This document shows positions 20,052-30,731 of a stretch of DNA of 64,000 nt, one piece after another (the stretch's first letter is position 1; each line of letters starts with the position of its first letter). Source of the stretch: JAGVSZ01 sp019137045 (GTDB lineage Bacteria; Pseudomonadota; Gammaproteobacteria; Burkholderiales; SG8-39); assembly GCA_046347635.1 (NCBI GenBank), contig JAXMFT010000005.1:1-64000 (forward strand), in the 5' to 3' direction. The notes below the pieces were generated by a model, which saw only the letters and a list, made by a program, of their open reading frames with translations, did no database searches and had not been told where the DNA came from. The position numbers were made by a program, and so were the translations under genes.

Positions 20052-21209
20052 TTACACGATGGCCGGCGGCGGGCGCGCCTCGTCGCGGCCGATGCGGACG
20101 AGCACGACCGCGAGCGCGATCACGAGCAGCGGCATGGTGACGTCCGGCGTGCGGCCCACGATCCAGCGCTGCGCCCACTCGACCAGCCCGACCCAGAGCG
20201 CGAGCGCGGCCGCGGCGCCGGCCACCCGCCCGCCCACGCGCTCGACGAGCCACAGCATCGTGCCCAGGGCGAAGAGCTGCGCGAGCAGGCTGCGCACGTT
20301 GGCCATCATCGAGCCCTGGAGCAGCGCCTGGAACGGGATCCAGGCGAACGGGGCGGGCGCGCTCCGCAGCTCGAACGGCACGAGCGCGCGCACCGTGTAC
20401 GCGGCCAGCATCGCGCCGAGCGCGGCGAGCAGCACGGGCCGCCCGAGCCGCGCGCCCCACCCCGCCCACAGGGCGACGCCGGCGACCGCGCCCAGCGCGA
20501 ACGACGGCGAGAGGGGCGAGGCGTACAGCACCAGCTTGCCGGCGAGCACGCCGAACACGAGCAGCGCGAGCCGCGCGCCGACGCGCGGCGTGGGCGAGCA
20601 CGCCGCGAGGAGGAGGCCCAGGGCGAGCACGCTCGCGAGGTGGTAGGCGAAGCTCGCGAGGCTGAAGTCCGCCGCGCGCAGCAGCCCCTTGAGCGCCTGC
20701 TTGAGCGCGAACCAGTCGAGCGCCGGCACGAACGGCCACAGCTCCGCCGCGGTCCAGGCGGCGATCAGCAGGACGGCGAAGCGCGAGCGCGCCCAGGCCG
20801 CGCGCGGCAGGAGGGCGACGTGCCGCTCGACCGCGACGCCCGCGACGATGCCGGCGAGCGTCCCGAGCGCGTTCCAGAACACGTCCGACAGGGCCGGATC
20901 GCGCACCGGCTCGAACACCTGGAGCACCTGCACCGCGAAGGAGAAGGCGGTGGCCGCGACGAGGAGGAGCGCGCCGCGCAGGACCGTCATGCGCGCGCGC
21001 CCGACGCAGAGCACCCCGGACACGCCGAGCGGCACGAAGAGGAGGATGTTCCCGGCCACGTCGCCGAGCCCCGTCCACAGCCGGCGCTGGGCGAGCAGCT
21101 CGCTCCAGAACGCGCCGAACGACGCGGGCAGCGCGAACCCGAACGGGAAGAGCGACCCGTACGCGATCAGCGCGGCGACGATCAGCAGCCAGCGGCAGGG
21201 CCGGTTCAC
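20052..21209 (-). CDS. VanZ-like family membrane protein
   Basis: A 385-residue multi-pass inner-membrane protein with about ten hydrophobic segments. The N-terminal third is VanZ-like: YGSLFPFGF, then GDVAGNILLFVPLGVSGVL and the SDVFWNALGTLAGIVAG block. VanZ-like proteins are common in exosortase/EPS loci but their biochemical role is unknown. The gene follows the beta-helix gene by about 40 bp on the same strand. Confidence 0.85.
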   Translation of the reverse strand: MNRPCRWLLIVAALIAYGSLFPFGFALPASFGAFWSELLAQRRLWTGLGDVAGNILLFVPLGVSGVLCVGRARMTVLRGALLLVAATAFSFAVQVLQVFEPVRDPALSDVFWNALGTLAGIVAGVAVERHVALLPRAAWARSRFAVLLIAAWTAAELWPFVPALDWFALKQALKGLLRAADFSLASFAYHLASVLALGLLLAACSPTPRVGARLALLVFGVLAGKLVLYASPLSPSFALGAVAGVALWAGWGARLGRPVLLAALGAMLAAYTVRALVPFELRSAPAPFAWIPFQALLQGSMMANVRSLLAQLFALGTMLWLVERVGGRVAGAAAALALWVGLVEWAQRWIVGRTPDVTMPLLVIALAVVLVRIGRDEARPPPAIV

Positions 21210-21248
21210 CGCGCGAACGATACGCGAACCGGGTGCGGCGCCGGCCGG

Positions 21249-22542
21249 CTACCGGCAGGGCCGGCGCGGCCCCTGCGCCGCCTGCGGCTCGCAGGCGCCG
21301 GCGGTGCGGCCGGGCGCGCCGCTGCCCGAGGAAGTCGAGGCGCTGTCGGGAAAGCGCCGCACCCAGTCGGGCAGCGCGCCGCCCACCGCCAGCGCGCCGG
21401 GGCGCGGGGCGGAGTCGCGCTGCGCTGGGTCGCCGGCGCTCGCGCGCAGCGCGCGGCGCCTGGTCGAGCGCAGCGGTGTAGTTGTCCGGGCCGGTTTCGC
21501 CGCGCAGCGGCTCGGCCGCGAAGATCGCGTTGCGGCCGACGTAGCGCGGGTGGCCCGGCTCGGCCTTCAGGACCGCGATGCCCACGCCGCCGGCGAGCAC
21601 CGTGTTGTGGAAGATCGCCAGCGCGCGCGGGAGGTGCTTGTGCGGCTGGATGCGCACCGCGTCGCCGGCCGGGTTGAGGAAGAGGTTGTCGTAGAGCGCG
21701 ATGTTGCCCTCGCCCTGGAACAGCGCCTCGCCGGTGGGGTTGTCCTGGAACACGTTGCCGTAGACGACGTAGAAATCGTCCGCCCCGCGCCCCGCGAGCG
21801 GGAAGTGGCCGACGAGCACGTTGGGGCGCGCGTGCTCGCCGGTCGCGCCGCCCGCGGACTTGACGAAGCGGTTGCCGCGGATGACGGTGAAGGCCGGCGC
21901 GTCGGGCGCGCCGTCCGACTCGGGGCGGCGGTTCTGGTGCTTGATCTGCAGCGCGTAGCCGCGCGGGTCGACGACGACGTTGCCCTCGATCACGCCGGCG
22001 AAGAACGGCGCGCCGCCGTCCGAGTCGCCGAGGTAGATCCCGGTGCCCGCGCCCTCGATCCGGTTGCCGCGGATCGTCCAACCCCACGCCGGGCACTTGG
22101 TGGAGATGCCGACGGTCTGCTGGTCGTCGCCGTGGCCGACGATGCGCAGGTTCTCGAGCGTGACGTGGTGCGCGAAACGGGCGTGGCCCTCGGCCTTCAC
22201 CGCGTCCACCGCGAGGCCGCGGCCGTCGAGGACGAGGTTGCGGATCGTGACGTGCGCGGCGTCGAGGAGGCTGACGGTGTTGGCGCCGCGGCGGGCGACG
22301 AAGGTGGCGGGCGCACCGCGCGCGGGACCCTCGATGACGATCGGGGCGGCGGGCGTCCCCTGCAGGCCGTGGACGCGCAGGCCGCGCGCGTAGGTCCCCG
22401 GCGCGAGGACGAGGGTGTCGCCGGGCTGGAGCGCGCGCAGCTGCTCGTCGTAGTCGGCGGGCGTCGCGTGGCGCGTGCGCGCGGCAAGCGGGGCGGCGAG
22501 CGCGAGGAGGACGGCGAGACACGCGAGCGGAAACGCGCGCAT
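21249..22542 (-). CDS. Secreted right-handed parallel beta-helix protein (frameshift near 21460)
   Basis: About 430 residues with a signal peptide (MRAFPLACLAVLLALAAPLA) and a PbH1-type parallel beta-helix: LQPGDTLVLAPGTYARGL, VTIRNLVLDGRG, VTLENLRIVGHGDD, WTIRGNRIEGAGTGIYLGD and similar rungs. Such proteins act as polysaccharide lyases, epimerases (AlgG-like) or binding proteins in EPS loci. The frame shifts near 21460; one base restores a tail GALPDWVRRFPDSAS...RRPCR ending at 21249, giving a 39-bp gap to the VanZ gene. A periplasmic polysaccharide-modifying role is likely, exact activity unknown. Confidence 0.8.
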
Positions 22543-22547
22543 GGGGC

Positions 22548-23633
22548 TCAGGCGAGCACGCGCTCGAAGACCGCCGCCGTCTTGCGCGCGCACTCCTCCC
22601 AGCTCAGCTCGCGGGCGCGCTCGAGGCCGCGCGCGCTGAGCCGCGCGCGGCGGTTCGCGTCGCCGAGCACGGCGGCCAGCGCCTCGCCCGCGGCCTGCTC
22701 GTCGCGCGGGTCGACGAGGACTCCGGCGTCGCCCACGACCTCGGGGATCGAGGTGAGGTTCGACGCGACCACCGCGACGCCGCTCGCCATCGCCTCGACC
22801 ACCGGCATGCCGAAGCCTTCGTAGAGCGAGGGGTAGAAGAGCACCGCCGCCTCGCCGTAGCGCCGCTGCAGGTCCGCGTCGCTGACGTAGCCCTCGAAGC
22901 GCACCGCGTCGGCGACGCCGAGGCGCGCGGCGAGGGCCTCGAACTCGGCGCGCTTCTTCGCGCCCGAGAGGCCGACGAGGGCGAGGCGCGCCGCGGGGAC
23001 GCGCTTGCGCGCGTGGGCGAAGCCGGCCAGGACGCCGGCGGTGTTCTTGCGCGGGGCGTCGCCGCCGAAGGCGAGGACGAGCGCGTCGTCGCGCGCGCCG
23101 GCGGGGGCGGCGGGGTCCGCGCCCCAGTGGATCACGTCGATGCGGTCGGGCCGGACGCCGAGACGGGCGACGAGGTCGCGGCGGGTGCTCTCGGACACGG
23201 CGATGATGGCGTCGGCGCGGCGCAGCGCGCTGCCGAGGCTCTGCTCGAAGCGCAGCGCGTACGCCTGCGACTGGCCGTCGTCGAACATGAGCGGGATGAT
23301 GTCGTGCACGGTGACGACGAAGGGGCGGCCGACGAGCGGGGGCGCGCTGCTGCTCGAGCAGTGCAGGAGGTCGACGCGGTCGCGCGCGGCCATGAGCGGG
23401 AGCGCGATGCGCTCCCAGGTGTTCCAGCGGAAGCCGGGCAGCTCGCAGGTGCGCACGGTGAACGCGGGCGGCGGGGTCGCGGGGGCGGTTTCGCCGTACG
23501 CGTGCACGCGCCAGGCGGGGCGCAGGCGCGCGAGCGTCTGGTAGAGGCGCAGCAGCGTCTTGCCCTCGCCGCGGGCTTCCTTCTGGAGCAGGCTGCGGGC
23601 GTCTACGCCGATCCGCATGGGGCGCTCAGGCAT
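22548..23633 (-). CDS. Glycosyltransferase family 4
   Basis: A 361-residue cytoplasmic GT-B fold retaining glycosyltransferase. It begins IGVDARSLLQKEARGEGKTL, has a conserved sugar-nucleotide half with LALVGLSGAKKR, AVRFEGYVSDADL and the EX7E-type signature LFYPSLYEGFGMPVVEAMASG. It resembles mannosyl/rhamnosyl transferases of O-antigen loci. The start overlaps the end of the flippase gene by 8 bp, so the two are co-translated. Sugar and acceptor are unknown. Confidence 0.88.
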   Translation of the reverse strand: MPERPMRIGVDARSLLQKEARGEGKTLLRLYQTLARLRPAWRVHAYGETAPATPPPAFTVRTCELPGFRWNTWERIALPLMAARDRVDLLHCSSSSAPPLVGRPFVVTVHDIIPLMFDDGQSQAYALRFEQSLGSALRRADAIIAVSESTRRDLVARLGVRPDRIDVIHWGADPAAPAGARDDALVLAFGGDAPRKNTAGVLAGFAHARKRVPAARLALVGLSGAKKRAEFEALAARLGVADAVRFEGYVSDADLQRRYGEAAVLFYPSLYEGFGMPVVEAMASGVAVVASNLTSIPEVVGDAGVLVDPRDEQAAGEALAAVLGDANRRARLSARGLERARELSWEECARKTAAVFERVLA

Positions 23634-25164
23634 TGCGGCGGGCGCGGAGGAGCTCGAGGACCTTCGTGCGGCCTTCCCAGCCGAGGAGGATCGGCGCGGC
23701 GACCACCGCGTAGAGGGCCGTGGCCGCGGCGACGGCGACGAAGAAGGTCGGCCAGGTGCGCGCGCCGAACAGCTCCTCGAGGTAGAGGAAGGCGGGCACG
23801 ATCAGAATCGCGACCGCGCCGACGCGGGCGGCCGTCTTCGCGAGGTAGGCCGGGTAGCTCAAGTCGATCGCGCGCGCGGCGGCGAGCGGGTACGCGATCC
23901 CGCGGGCGACGACCATCGGGAGCGCGGTGCCGAGCGCGAGGCCCGGGAGGCCCATTGCGAGCGGGCCGGCGAAGAGGACCGCGAGGAGCACCATGGCGAT
24001 CGCTTCGGCCACCGACACCTGCAGGTTGATCTTCAGGCGGCCGAGGCTGAAGAGCGTGAGCGTCGCGGTGCTGCCGGCGAGCATGAGGAGATCGCCGGCC
24101 GCGAGGATGCGCGCCACCAGGCCGGCCTCGGCGAAGTCGGGGCCGACCCAGAGTCCGATGAACGCGGGGCCGAAGGCGATCACGCCGAGGTAGAGCAGGC
24201 CGCCGACGAGGAACACCAGCCGGGAATACCACAGGAAGACGTTCTTCAGCCCGGCCCGGTCCTCGACGCCGCCGAGCTTCATCACGGAGGGGTAGATGAC
24301 GGTGCCGAGCTGCTCGAGGATGCGCTGGCAGGTCTGCACGAGCTGCAGCGCGATGCTGTAGATGCCGACCGCCGCCGGACCGATGAAGGCCATCGCGATG
24401 ATTGGGCCCGACTGGACGGCGATCGTGCTCGCGGTGCGGCTCGTAAATGCGACCGTCCCGAAGCGCCACATCTCGGCGAACCGCTCGCGCGAGACCCAGC
24501 GGCGCGCGAACCCGCTGCCGGGGAAGCACTTGCCCGCGAGGGCGACGTTGAGGACGTTGGTCACGAAGAGCGTCCCGACCATCACCCAGACCAGGCCGAC
24601 GAGTCCCCCGCCCAGTTCGAGGACTAGGACCGTGAACCCCGCCCGGAGCGCGAGGCCAAGAAGCCCCACCGCGTTGGCGAGGTCGAAGCGGTCGAACGCA
24701 AGCACGAGGCTGCGGTACACCGCGCCCCAGAAAGCGAGCAGCAGGCCGAGCGTGAGGATCGGCAGCGCCGTACGGATGTCGTCGACCAGGTCGGCGGGCG
24801 TGCGCGGAAACAGCGTTCCGAACTGGAAGCCGACGACCACGGCGACGACGAGCGCGAGCAGCGCGCCACCGGTCAGGAAGGCGAGCGACGTGCTGATCAC
24901 CTCGCGCACGCGATCGGGCGCCTCGCGCGCGAGATAGAGGTTGATGAACCGGCCCACGCTGCCCCGGATGCCGAGGTCGATCAGCCCCATGTACCCCAAC
25001 AGGCTGTTGAGCAGGCTCCAGACGCCGTAGGTCGGGAGTCCCAGCCCCTTGACGATGAACGGCGTGAGGAAGAACGCGACCAGGACTTCGGCCACCAGCA
25101 CCGACCAGTTCGCGAGCACGTTCCGGGCGAGCACGCCCTTGCCGGCGATGAGGCGCTTCGCCAT
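23626..25164 (-). CDS. Oligosaccharide flippase (Wzx-type, MATE/MOP superfamily)
   Basis: A 512-residue protein with about 12-14 predicted membrane helices and the N-terminal signature of Wzx-type flippases (LTPFIVKGLGLPTYGVWSL, LIDLGIRGSVGRFINLYLA). It would flip undecaprenyl-linked repeat units to the periplasmic side. First gene of the minus-strand run flippase-GT4-beta-helix-VanZ. The 250 bp upstream, divergent from a methyltransferase gene, should hold its promoter; an AT-rich stretch lies at 25325-25375. Confidence 0.92.
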   Translation of the reverse strand: MAKRLIAGKGVLARNVLANWSVLVAEVLVAFFLTPFIVKGLGLPTYGVWSLLNSLLGYMGLIDLGIRGSVGRFINLYLAREAPDRVREVISTSLAFLTGGALLALVVAVVVGFQFGTLFPRTPADLVDDIRTALPILTLGLLLAFWGAVYRSLVLAFDRFDLANAVGLLGLALRAGFTVLVLELGGGLVGLVWVMVGTLFVTNVLNVALAGKCFPGSGFARRWVSRERFAEMWRFGTVAFTSRTASTIAVQSGPIIAMAFIGPAAVGIYSIALQLVQTCQRILEQLGTVIYPSVMKLGGVEDRAGLKNVFLWYSRLVFLVGGLLYLGVIAFGPAFIGLWVGPDFAEAGLVARILAAGDLLMLAGSTATLTLFSLGRLKINLQVSVAEAIAMVLLAVLFAGPLAMGLPGLALGTALPMVVARGIAYPLAAARAIDLSYPAYLAKTAARVGAVAILIVPAFLYLEELFGARTWPTFFVAVAAATALYAVVAAPILLGWEGRTKVLELLRARRNA

Positions 25165-25413
25165 CAGGAGCGCGGGTGGGGCGCGTTAGGTGAACGCCGC
25201 TGAGACATGGATAGCAACCGTAGCGGATCGGGCGCCGGGCAGGATGCCACACGGGGCTCGCGCCGGCCTGAAGCAAGCCGTTGAGAGTACGCGACCGGAT
25301 GGGCGTCGCGCGAGGAAGCTCGCACGTTCTCTGACAGATTGTAAAGATCGGCGCGGAGCCGAGCGATTATGATTCGGGGCCCCACGAAAGCGTTCCCTCG
25401 TCGCAACGCCCGG

Positions 25414-26208
25414 ATGACCGCCGAGCCCCCCAAGGCCCCCGCACGACCGAAGCTGGAGTGGGACCCCGTGTCCCACTACCAGGACATCGAAATCGCGGAG
25501 CGCTACGACCGCGTGCGTTTCAGCGGGCTGTCGGGCCGCGTGTTCGATGCGCTGGAGAAGTACAACGTGCGGCGCGCTTTCGCGCGCATTCCCACGAATG
25601 CCGAGGTGCTCGACGTCCCGTGCGGGACCGGGCGATTGGCCGAGACTCTGCTCGAACAGGGCTATCGTGTGCACGGGGCGGACATTTCGGGAGCGATGCT
25701 CGAGGTCGCGAAGCGGAAGCTCGCGCGGTTCGGTGAGCGGTTTTCAACGGTGGTCGCGGACGTCCACGACCTGGCGCGCAAACGGCCGAAGAGCTTCGAT
25801 CGCGCGCTGTGCGCGCGGGTGCTGATGCACTTTCCGCTGGACGAGCAGATCCGGTTCCTGGCGCCGTCGGGCGACTGAGTCGCGGCCCGGTGGTGTTTAC
25901 CCAGTCGCTCGATACGCCGCATCAGCGGTTCCGGCGCCGGGCGAAGCAGCCGTTCAGTCCGTGGAAGCCCTGCGGGCCATCCGGTGAGCGAGCGCGAACT
26001 GGTCGAACTGGTCGAGGCCGCCGGGCTGAAGGTTGTCAGACGGCCGCGGCCAATGCCGCTGGTGACCGAAGAGATCATCGTCGTTTCGCACCCGCACAAG
26101 CAGCAGCAGTTCGGCTGTCAGGCTTCGCCAGCCTCGCCGCGCGGTGTCCACCAGGTTCATCAGTATCGTTCTTGGGTGCAAGCCGGACGGCAGCTGCTCA
26201 CCTTGTAA
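25414..26208 (+). pseudogene. Class I SAM-dependent methyltransferase, frameshifted
   Basis: The N-terminal ~150 residues are intact (MTAEPPKAPARP..., or from an ATG 15 codons earlier): AERYDRVRFSG, motif I VLDVPCGTGRLAETL, motif II VHGADISGAMLEVA, and DRALCARVLMHFPLDEQI. A frameshift at about 25862 stops it; the continuation VVFTQSLDTPHQRFRRR appears in another frame and SERELVELVEAAGLKVV with EEIIVVSHPH in a third. Repaired, it would be a ~260-residue methyltransferase modifying a sugar or lipid of the polymer. The first lesion marks the left edge of the frameshift-dense block; everything 5' of it is clean. Confidence 0.75.
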
Positions 26209-27360
26209 AGGTAGCGTACAGCTCGGCGTACTGCGCCTGAACTCGTGCGAGAGTGTGGTCGCGATAGAACCAACTCACGAGCCTCGGCACCACATTGCCG
26301 AAGCGCTCGGCGATCCGCACAAAGCGCCCCTATTGCATCGGCAAGATCTTCCACATTATCGGGCGCCACGTACCGCCCGTGAACGCCATCCTCGAAAGCC
26401 CAGCCATACCGTCGCGCGAGGCGACTACCGGTGCGCCCAGGCTCATGGCCTCAACTACCACGCGGCCGAACGCCTGTACCAAGGGATGGAACAACCGCAA
26501 CGTCCGCGCTACCGACGACATCGCCGGGGGTTTCCGCAGGAACCCGAGGAACCGCACGCGATCGGCCAGTCCCAGTTCTCTCGTCAAAGCTTCGAGTTCC
26601 GATCGCTGGGGTCCATCCCCGACTATTGCAAGTTGAAGCATTTTCGGCAGGCGCGCGAGCGAGCGGATAAGTACGTGCACTCCCTTCTCGCGCGAAAGCC
26701 GCCCGGCGACGATCAACAGGTCGCCGTCGGAGATGTTCAGCGATGCTCGCGACGATCGTCGCTGCTCTTCGGTCGGTAGGTTCTCTGGCGCCGCGATTCC
26801 GCGAGTAGATGACACGAATCTTCTCCGGCGGGAAACAGAAGTCTGCGGCGAGACGTCGAAGTCATTCGCATTGATCGAAACCGTAACGTCAAGCATTCTT
26901 GCCCACACGCGCCCAACAATCGCCTCGGGCAGGTGCCAGAGTCTCAGCCCCGGAATGACGCCCAGGTAACGCTTGCGGGGAACGAGCTCGTGGATCGGGC
27001 ATCGCGCGCATGGAGCCGATTAGCTTTGCAGCGCTCATCAACCGCGCCACGACGGGAACAATCCACATTCGCTCGCGCCAGGAAATATTGAAGTGGACAA
27101 CTCGAGCGGATACCGCCGAAACACGCGAATAGCTTCCCTCAGGTTTCGAAGAATGCTCTTCTGAGGTGACCAGACCACCCACTCGACCCGGAATCTTCGT
27201 GCAGCGGCGATGTCCGGGAACGCGTTTCACGTAGCGGCCTCGTCTGCGAGAACGATTACGCGCGATCCGCTGTTGCGCATCGCTCCTGCCAGGTCAAGAA
27301 GCGAACGTTCGGCTCCCCGAAGGCCGCGGCCCCGAGAGGGAGGTATGCGAGGTCGAAGTC
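26198..27360 (-). pseudogene. Glycosyltransferase family 4 (A), multiple frameshifts
   Basis: Pieces in successive frames reconstruct a GT4. The N-terminal GLRGAERSLLDLAGAMRNS near 27300 has the GG-ERSLLDLA helix. Then come a segment RRFRVEWVVWSPQKS, a donor-binding half with LIVAGRLSREKGVHVLIRSL, LQLAIVGDGPQRSELEAL and RVRFLGF, the catalytic-loop region FGRVVVEAMSLGAPVVAS, and a tail HTLARVQAQYAELYATF ending with TGA at 26198-26200. At least four frame changes. It ends convergently against the preceding methyltransferase. Original start about 27360, uncertain. Confidence 0.7.
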
Positions 27361-27506
27361 GAACCGTGACACGGAGGTGGGCTTGCGGGCTGCGCGCCGG
27401 AGAGTCGGCGAACCGCCGATCAGAAACCGCGATGCAGACTGCTACATGTAGAACCGGACGTGTGAATATCGACCGCAACAAAGTACGGCCGGAACGTTCC
27501 TGGGTT

Positions 27507-28125
27507 TCAAGGACCGGACATGAACGTCAATGCCGCGCGCCGCGAGTTCGTGACGCACGAATCCCAGGTCTCGCGTTCGCCCGGGCGAACACAATCGTCG
27601 AATACCAGAATGAAATCCTCTGCGGTTGGCGGAAATCGTCTCCCAGCAGCCAAGCCGGGAAAGTGCTCGACGCCGCTCGGCCCATCCACGAGCATCAGGT
27701 CGAAATCCACGGGTTCGACCGCGTCATACCACGAGCACGATTTTCCCTCGATCGTGCGAGCGCGGCATGCTCGCAGCCGGTAGTCGCACGAGGCGAGTCG
27801 TGCACGCACAGCCTCATGCCAGTCGGGTTGTCCTCGTAGCACACGTGATAGTGCCTGGTTTTGAGCGGCCGATCAATCGCGGCTTTCGCCGGACCCAAAC
27901 TCGACGATCGATCCGATCTCGTTCTCCCGCAGGATCCTGATCAGCAGGTAGAGCAGGCCGTAACTCGCGGCGGCCCCTACGGGGTAGAAGTCGTTCTTGA
28001 CGCCATTGACGGCCAGGTCGCGGTCTACGAGACTGAAACAGGAGTTCTCGTTGCTGTCGGAGTACTGGATTGACGGCATGCCACCTGAGAAAGTTGGCGA
28101 CAGGTGCCTTGAGTGCGCGCAGCAT
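27507..28125 (-). pseudogene. Methyltransferase-like protein, frameshifted
   Basis: Pieces: MLRALKAPVANFLRWHAVNP at 28125, then SLVDRDLAVNGVKNDFYPVG and LLYLLIRILRENEIGSIVEF with GSGES (a SAM-binding motif I), then TRHYHVCYEDNP, and finally DFDLMLVDGPSGVEHFPGLA with FILVFDDC. This is the plan of a class I SAM-dependent methyltransferase-like family found in capsule/EPS loci. At least three frame changes. The C-terminal end is uncertain and may extend to about 27430. It lies between two glycosyltransferase genes on the same strand. Confidence 0.55.
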
Positions 28126-28264
28126 CAGGGTTGAGCCGGATTCGGACGAAACGATTGCATCAGCCGAACGAGCCGACTGCGCCTACAACAGAAAATCCGC
28201 GACGTGCGGCTCCGCGACCAACCCAGCGCGGCTCTACTCAAAAGTAAAGCAAGGCGTGCGGCGG

Positions 28265-29544
28265 CTCATGCTCGAACGTGTTTGCTGATCACTTGGTCGA
28301 AGGTCGCGCCCGAAGTCCACGTAGGCGCGGGCGCAAGAGTCCCAGTCGAAGCGGGCTCGAACAAGCGCCTGCGCGCGATCAGCCATCGCCTTACCGGCGT
28401 TCGGATTGGCAAGCACCGCGTTGATCGCGATCGCCAGCGCCTCTGTATCTTCGTCGACTAGCACTCCTGTTACCTCCGAAGATATCACCCTCGTCACCGG
28501 AAGTCCGGATGCGCTTTCCATCTGGCCGTAACGCGATACAGCACCCCTGCGGACATCGCTTCGAGCAGGCAGTTTGCAATGGTTTCGTACAGAGAAGGCA
28601 AGACAAACACGTCCGCAGCGGCGAGGTACGGCGCTACATCGTCTTTGTGACCCAGGAATCGAACACGTCCGAATATGTTGAGCTGACGAGCGAGGTCCTC
28701 CAGAGTGTTGCGCTCCTCGCCCTCACCAACGATGAGCAGGATCGGCGTGGCGTGGGTCGTATTACGCGGCAAACGCGTGCAGCAGGAGCGCTAGGTTCTT
28801 CACGGTTGAGAGCCGGCCAACGAATGCGACCGCCTGTGCGCCAGGCGGCCTCCGATCTCGTCCATGACCGGGCTGGGGACGCTCGCGTTGGCGTAGTGCG
28901 CGAAATCGACGCCGTTAGGAATGATGCGGATCTTTTCCTGACCGATGCCATACCACCTGACGAGTTCGTCGAGGATCAGCCGCGATTTGACGATCAGGCC
29001 ATCGCTCGACCCCATGCACGACGGTTCAACTCGGTCGTCCTGGAAACGCGCAAGCCTGGAAAGGAGTCCGCGTCGTCCTGTGCCCTGATCGCCGGGCCGG
29101 GCAAGCAGGGTGAATGCCAGGGCTAGCTCGGTCGCCCGCCCGGGTGCCTTCCACCCGGCAGATTACAGGCACCCCACGCGCCACGCGCTTCATTACGAAC
29201 ACGAACTCCGGGTCGATACAGAAATTCAGAGCGCATCCGTGAATGACCGGTCCGATGACGCGATGGGAGAGGAAGGCTTCAACGGTACCGCGGATCGGCC
29301 ACAGCCGATCCGACAACCAGTGCCGCGGGTAGTAGGTCACACGGGTTCCGTCGATGAAGCTGGATTCGATCCGCGAGCCACCACGTTGCGCGCAAGGATC
29401 CGCACCAGCGCCCGCCTGGATCATCGAAGCCGTGATGTGTCGTGTATCTCGCGCTCCGCCGCTGCCTTTGACGATGTCGGGGTAGTGTTCGTTCTGCCAG
29501 ATGATCACTTCGCCAGACACAGGCAAGCCCCGTATAACAGCCAT
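28265..29544 (-). pseudogene. Glycosyltransferase family 4 (B), multiple frameshifts
   Basis: Reconstructed from fragments: EVIIWQNEHYPDIVKGSGG and a region VIHGCALNFCIDPEFVFVMK (acceptor half), then SDGLIVKSRLILDELVRWYG, IRIIPNGVDFAHYAN, ILLIVGEGEERNTLEDLA, NIFGRVRFLGHKDDVAPYLA, the EX7E-like VFVLPSLYETIANCLLEAMS, and a C-terminus FDWDSCARAYVDF, ending near 28265. All GT4 landmarks are present in order but in several frames. The usual extreme N-terminus was not found, so the true start may lie upstream of 29544. Confidence 0.65.
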
Positions 29545-29704
29545 AGGTCGGAGCCGGACCGCATGGGCAGGCGGGTGCGTGCTCCGGATTCTTCGTTCGG
29601 CGTTGCCGCGGGGTTCGGCTGGTGATCGCGCGTTGCGTGGCCGAGAATGCTATCAGCGTTGCGTCGGCGTGACAAGTGTGACGCCATACACTGCGCACGT
29701 CGAT

Positions 29705-29722
29705 TTGACACAGTACTGTCAA
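29705..29722. promoter_or_regulatory. TTGACA-N6-TGTCAA dyad in a divergent intergenic region
   Basis: A perfect 6-bp inverted repeat with 6-bp spacer lies between the minus-strand glycosyltransferase and the plus-strand methyltransferase. Each arm also equals a -35 consensus on its strand, but no good -10 box sits 16-18 bp away on either strand. Possible operator for the divergent genes; the surrounding sequence is of doubtful accuracy. Confidence 0.3.
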
Positions 29723-29840
29723 GGTAGTGCCTCCGCCTTAATGCACAATGCCCACGGCCGGCACGAAGCAGATCTCCGTGTGAATGAGCCCGAATGCGCC
29801 CTGCCGGGCGCTGAGCGCAGCCGTGCGTACATCTGCCCAT

Positions 29841-30514
29841 ATGGACAAATCCTCATTCGAAGACCAATGGCGCCGACGTTTTGACGAGTTTGCTGAAACT
29901 CGCGACCTGATGCGTCGATTGCAGGCTGGTCCGAAACCGGGCCGATGCACGTGTGAGGGCGTTCGTTCGATCGTGGACCGGTCGCCCGCAAGGGGAACGC
30001 TGGCTCGATCTGGGTTGCGGGGGCAGGTACCTATACCCGGCTCCCTTCGGAGCAAACGCTCGACGTGATCGGGGTGGACTACTCACCGCGCTCATTAGAA
30101 AAGGCTAAGTCGAGGAGCAATGCCGCCATCCAATGGCCCGCAGACGCCAGATCCTTGCCGTTCGGTAACGAATCGTTCGATGGTCTGCTCTGTTTCGGTG
30201 TGACGCAGGCACTTCCTGAAACACTCCCTGTGGTCGCTGAGGCAGCGCGCGCTACGGCCCGGTGGCGAACTTTGATCGATGCCTTGAATGGTGCGTGTCT
30301 CGCGAACGTCGCATCCGTCCTGAAACGGCGACTCACGCATCTGCCGAGCCACCTCCGCTACGAGCGCGTCGGCCAAGTTAAACGTGCCCTGAGACAAGCA
30401 GGGTTCAGCCAACCAAGCGTCGCTTGCCTCGCCAGCGCCGACCCGGTTGCGTATGTTGCAGAAGCTGTTCGAGTCACGAGCGAGCGAAGCGGTTCTCCGA
30501 AATTGCCCCCGTAA
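29841..30514 (+). pseudogene. Class I SAM-dependent methyltransferase (Methyltransf_11-like), frameshifted
   Basis: Starts MDKSSFEDQWRRRFDEFAE at 29841. After one frame change it gives GERWLDLGCGGRYLYP (SAM motif I), after another MIGVDYSPRSLEKAKSR (motif II), then DARSLPFGNESFDGLLCFGV and a C-terminal half to 30514. Repaired length ~220 residues, normal for the family. It could methylate a sugar or polyprenyl-linked intermediate. Faces away from the glycosyltransferase cluster to its left. Confidence 0.75.
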
Positions 30515-30731
30515 AGTCAGTGATTAGCCACTCGTTCATCGTCCGTCGCCAGCGCCCGACAGTGGACTCGCGTCGACAACCGGCCAGCAACGAGCGCGTC
30601 TCCGGTAGTGGGGATCGGCGCGGCTTCGCGTCCCGTCGTCCCGCGAGCGGACAGCGCCGGGAGTCTTATGCTATCGTCATACTCTCAGGGCATTGATCCT
30701 CTGCGCTCCGCACCCGTCCGAGGGAAGCCAG

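Noticed and set aside
19954..21250. Long minus-strand continuation of the beta-helix frame through the VanZ gene
   Set aside because: After ~21480 the frame is Arg/Ala/Gly-rich and non-protein-like. A one-base shift gives a sensible stop at 21249, and the VanZ-like protein occupies the remainder in another frame.
25190..25372. Small plus-strand frame in the flippase-methyltransferase gap
   Set aside because: It lacks a ribosome-binding site and any protein-like features; the gap is better explained as a divergent promoter region.
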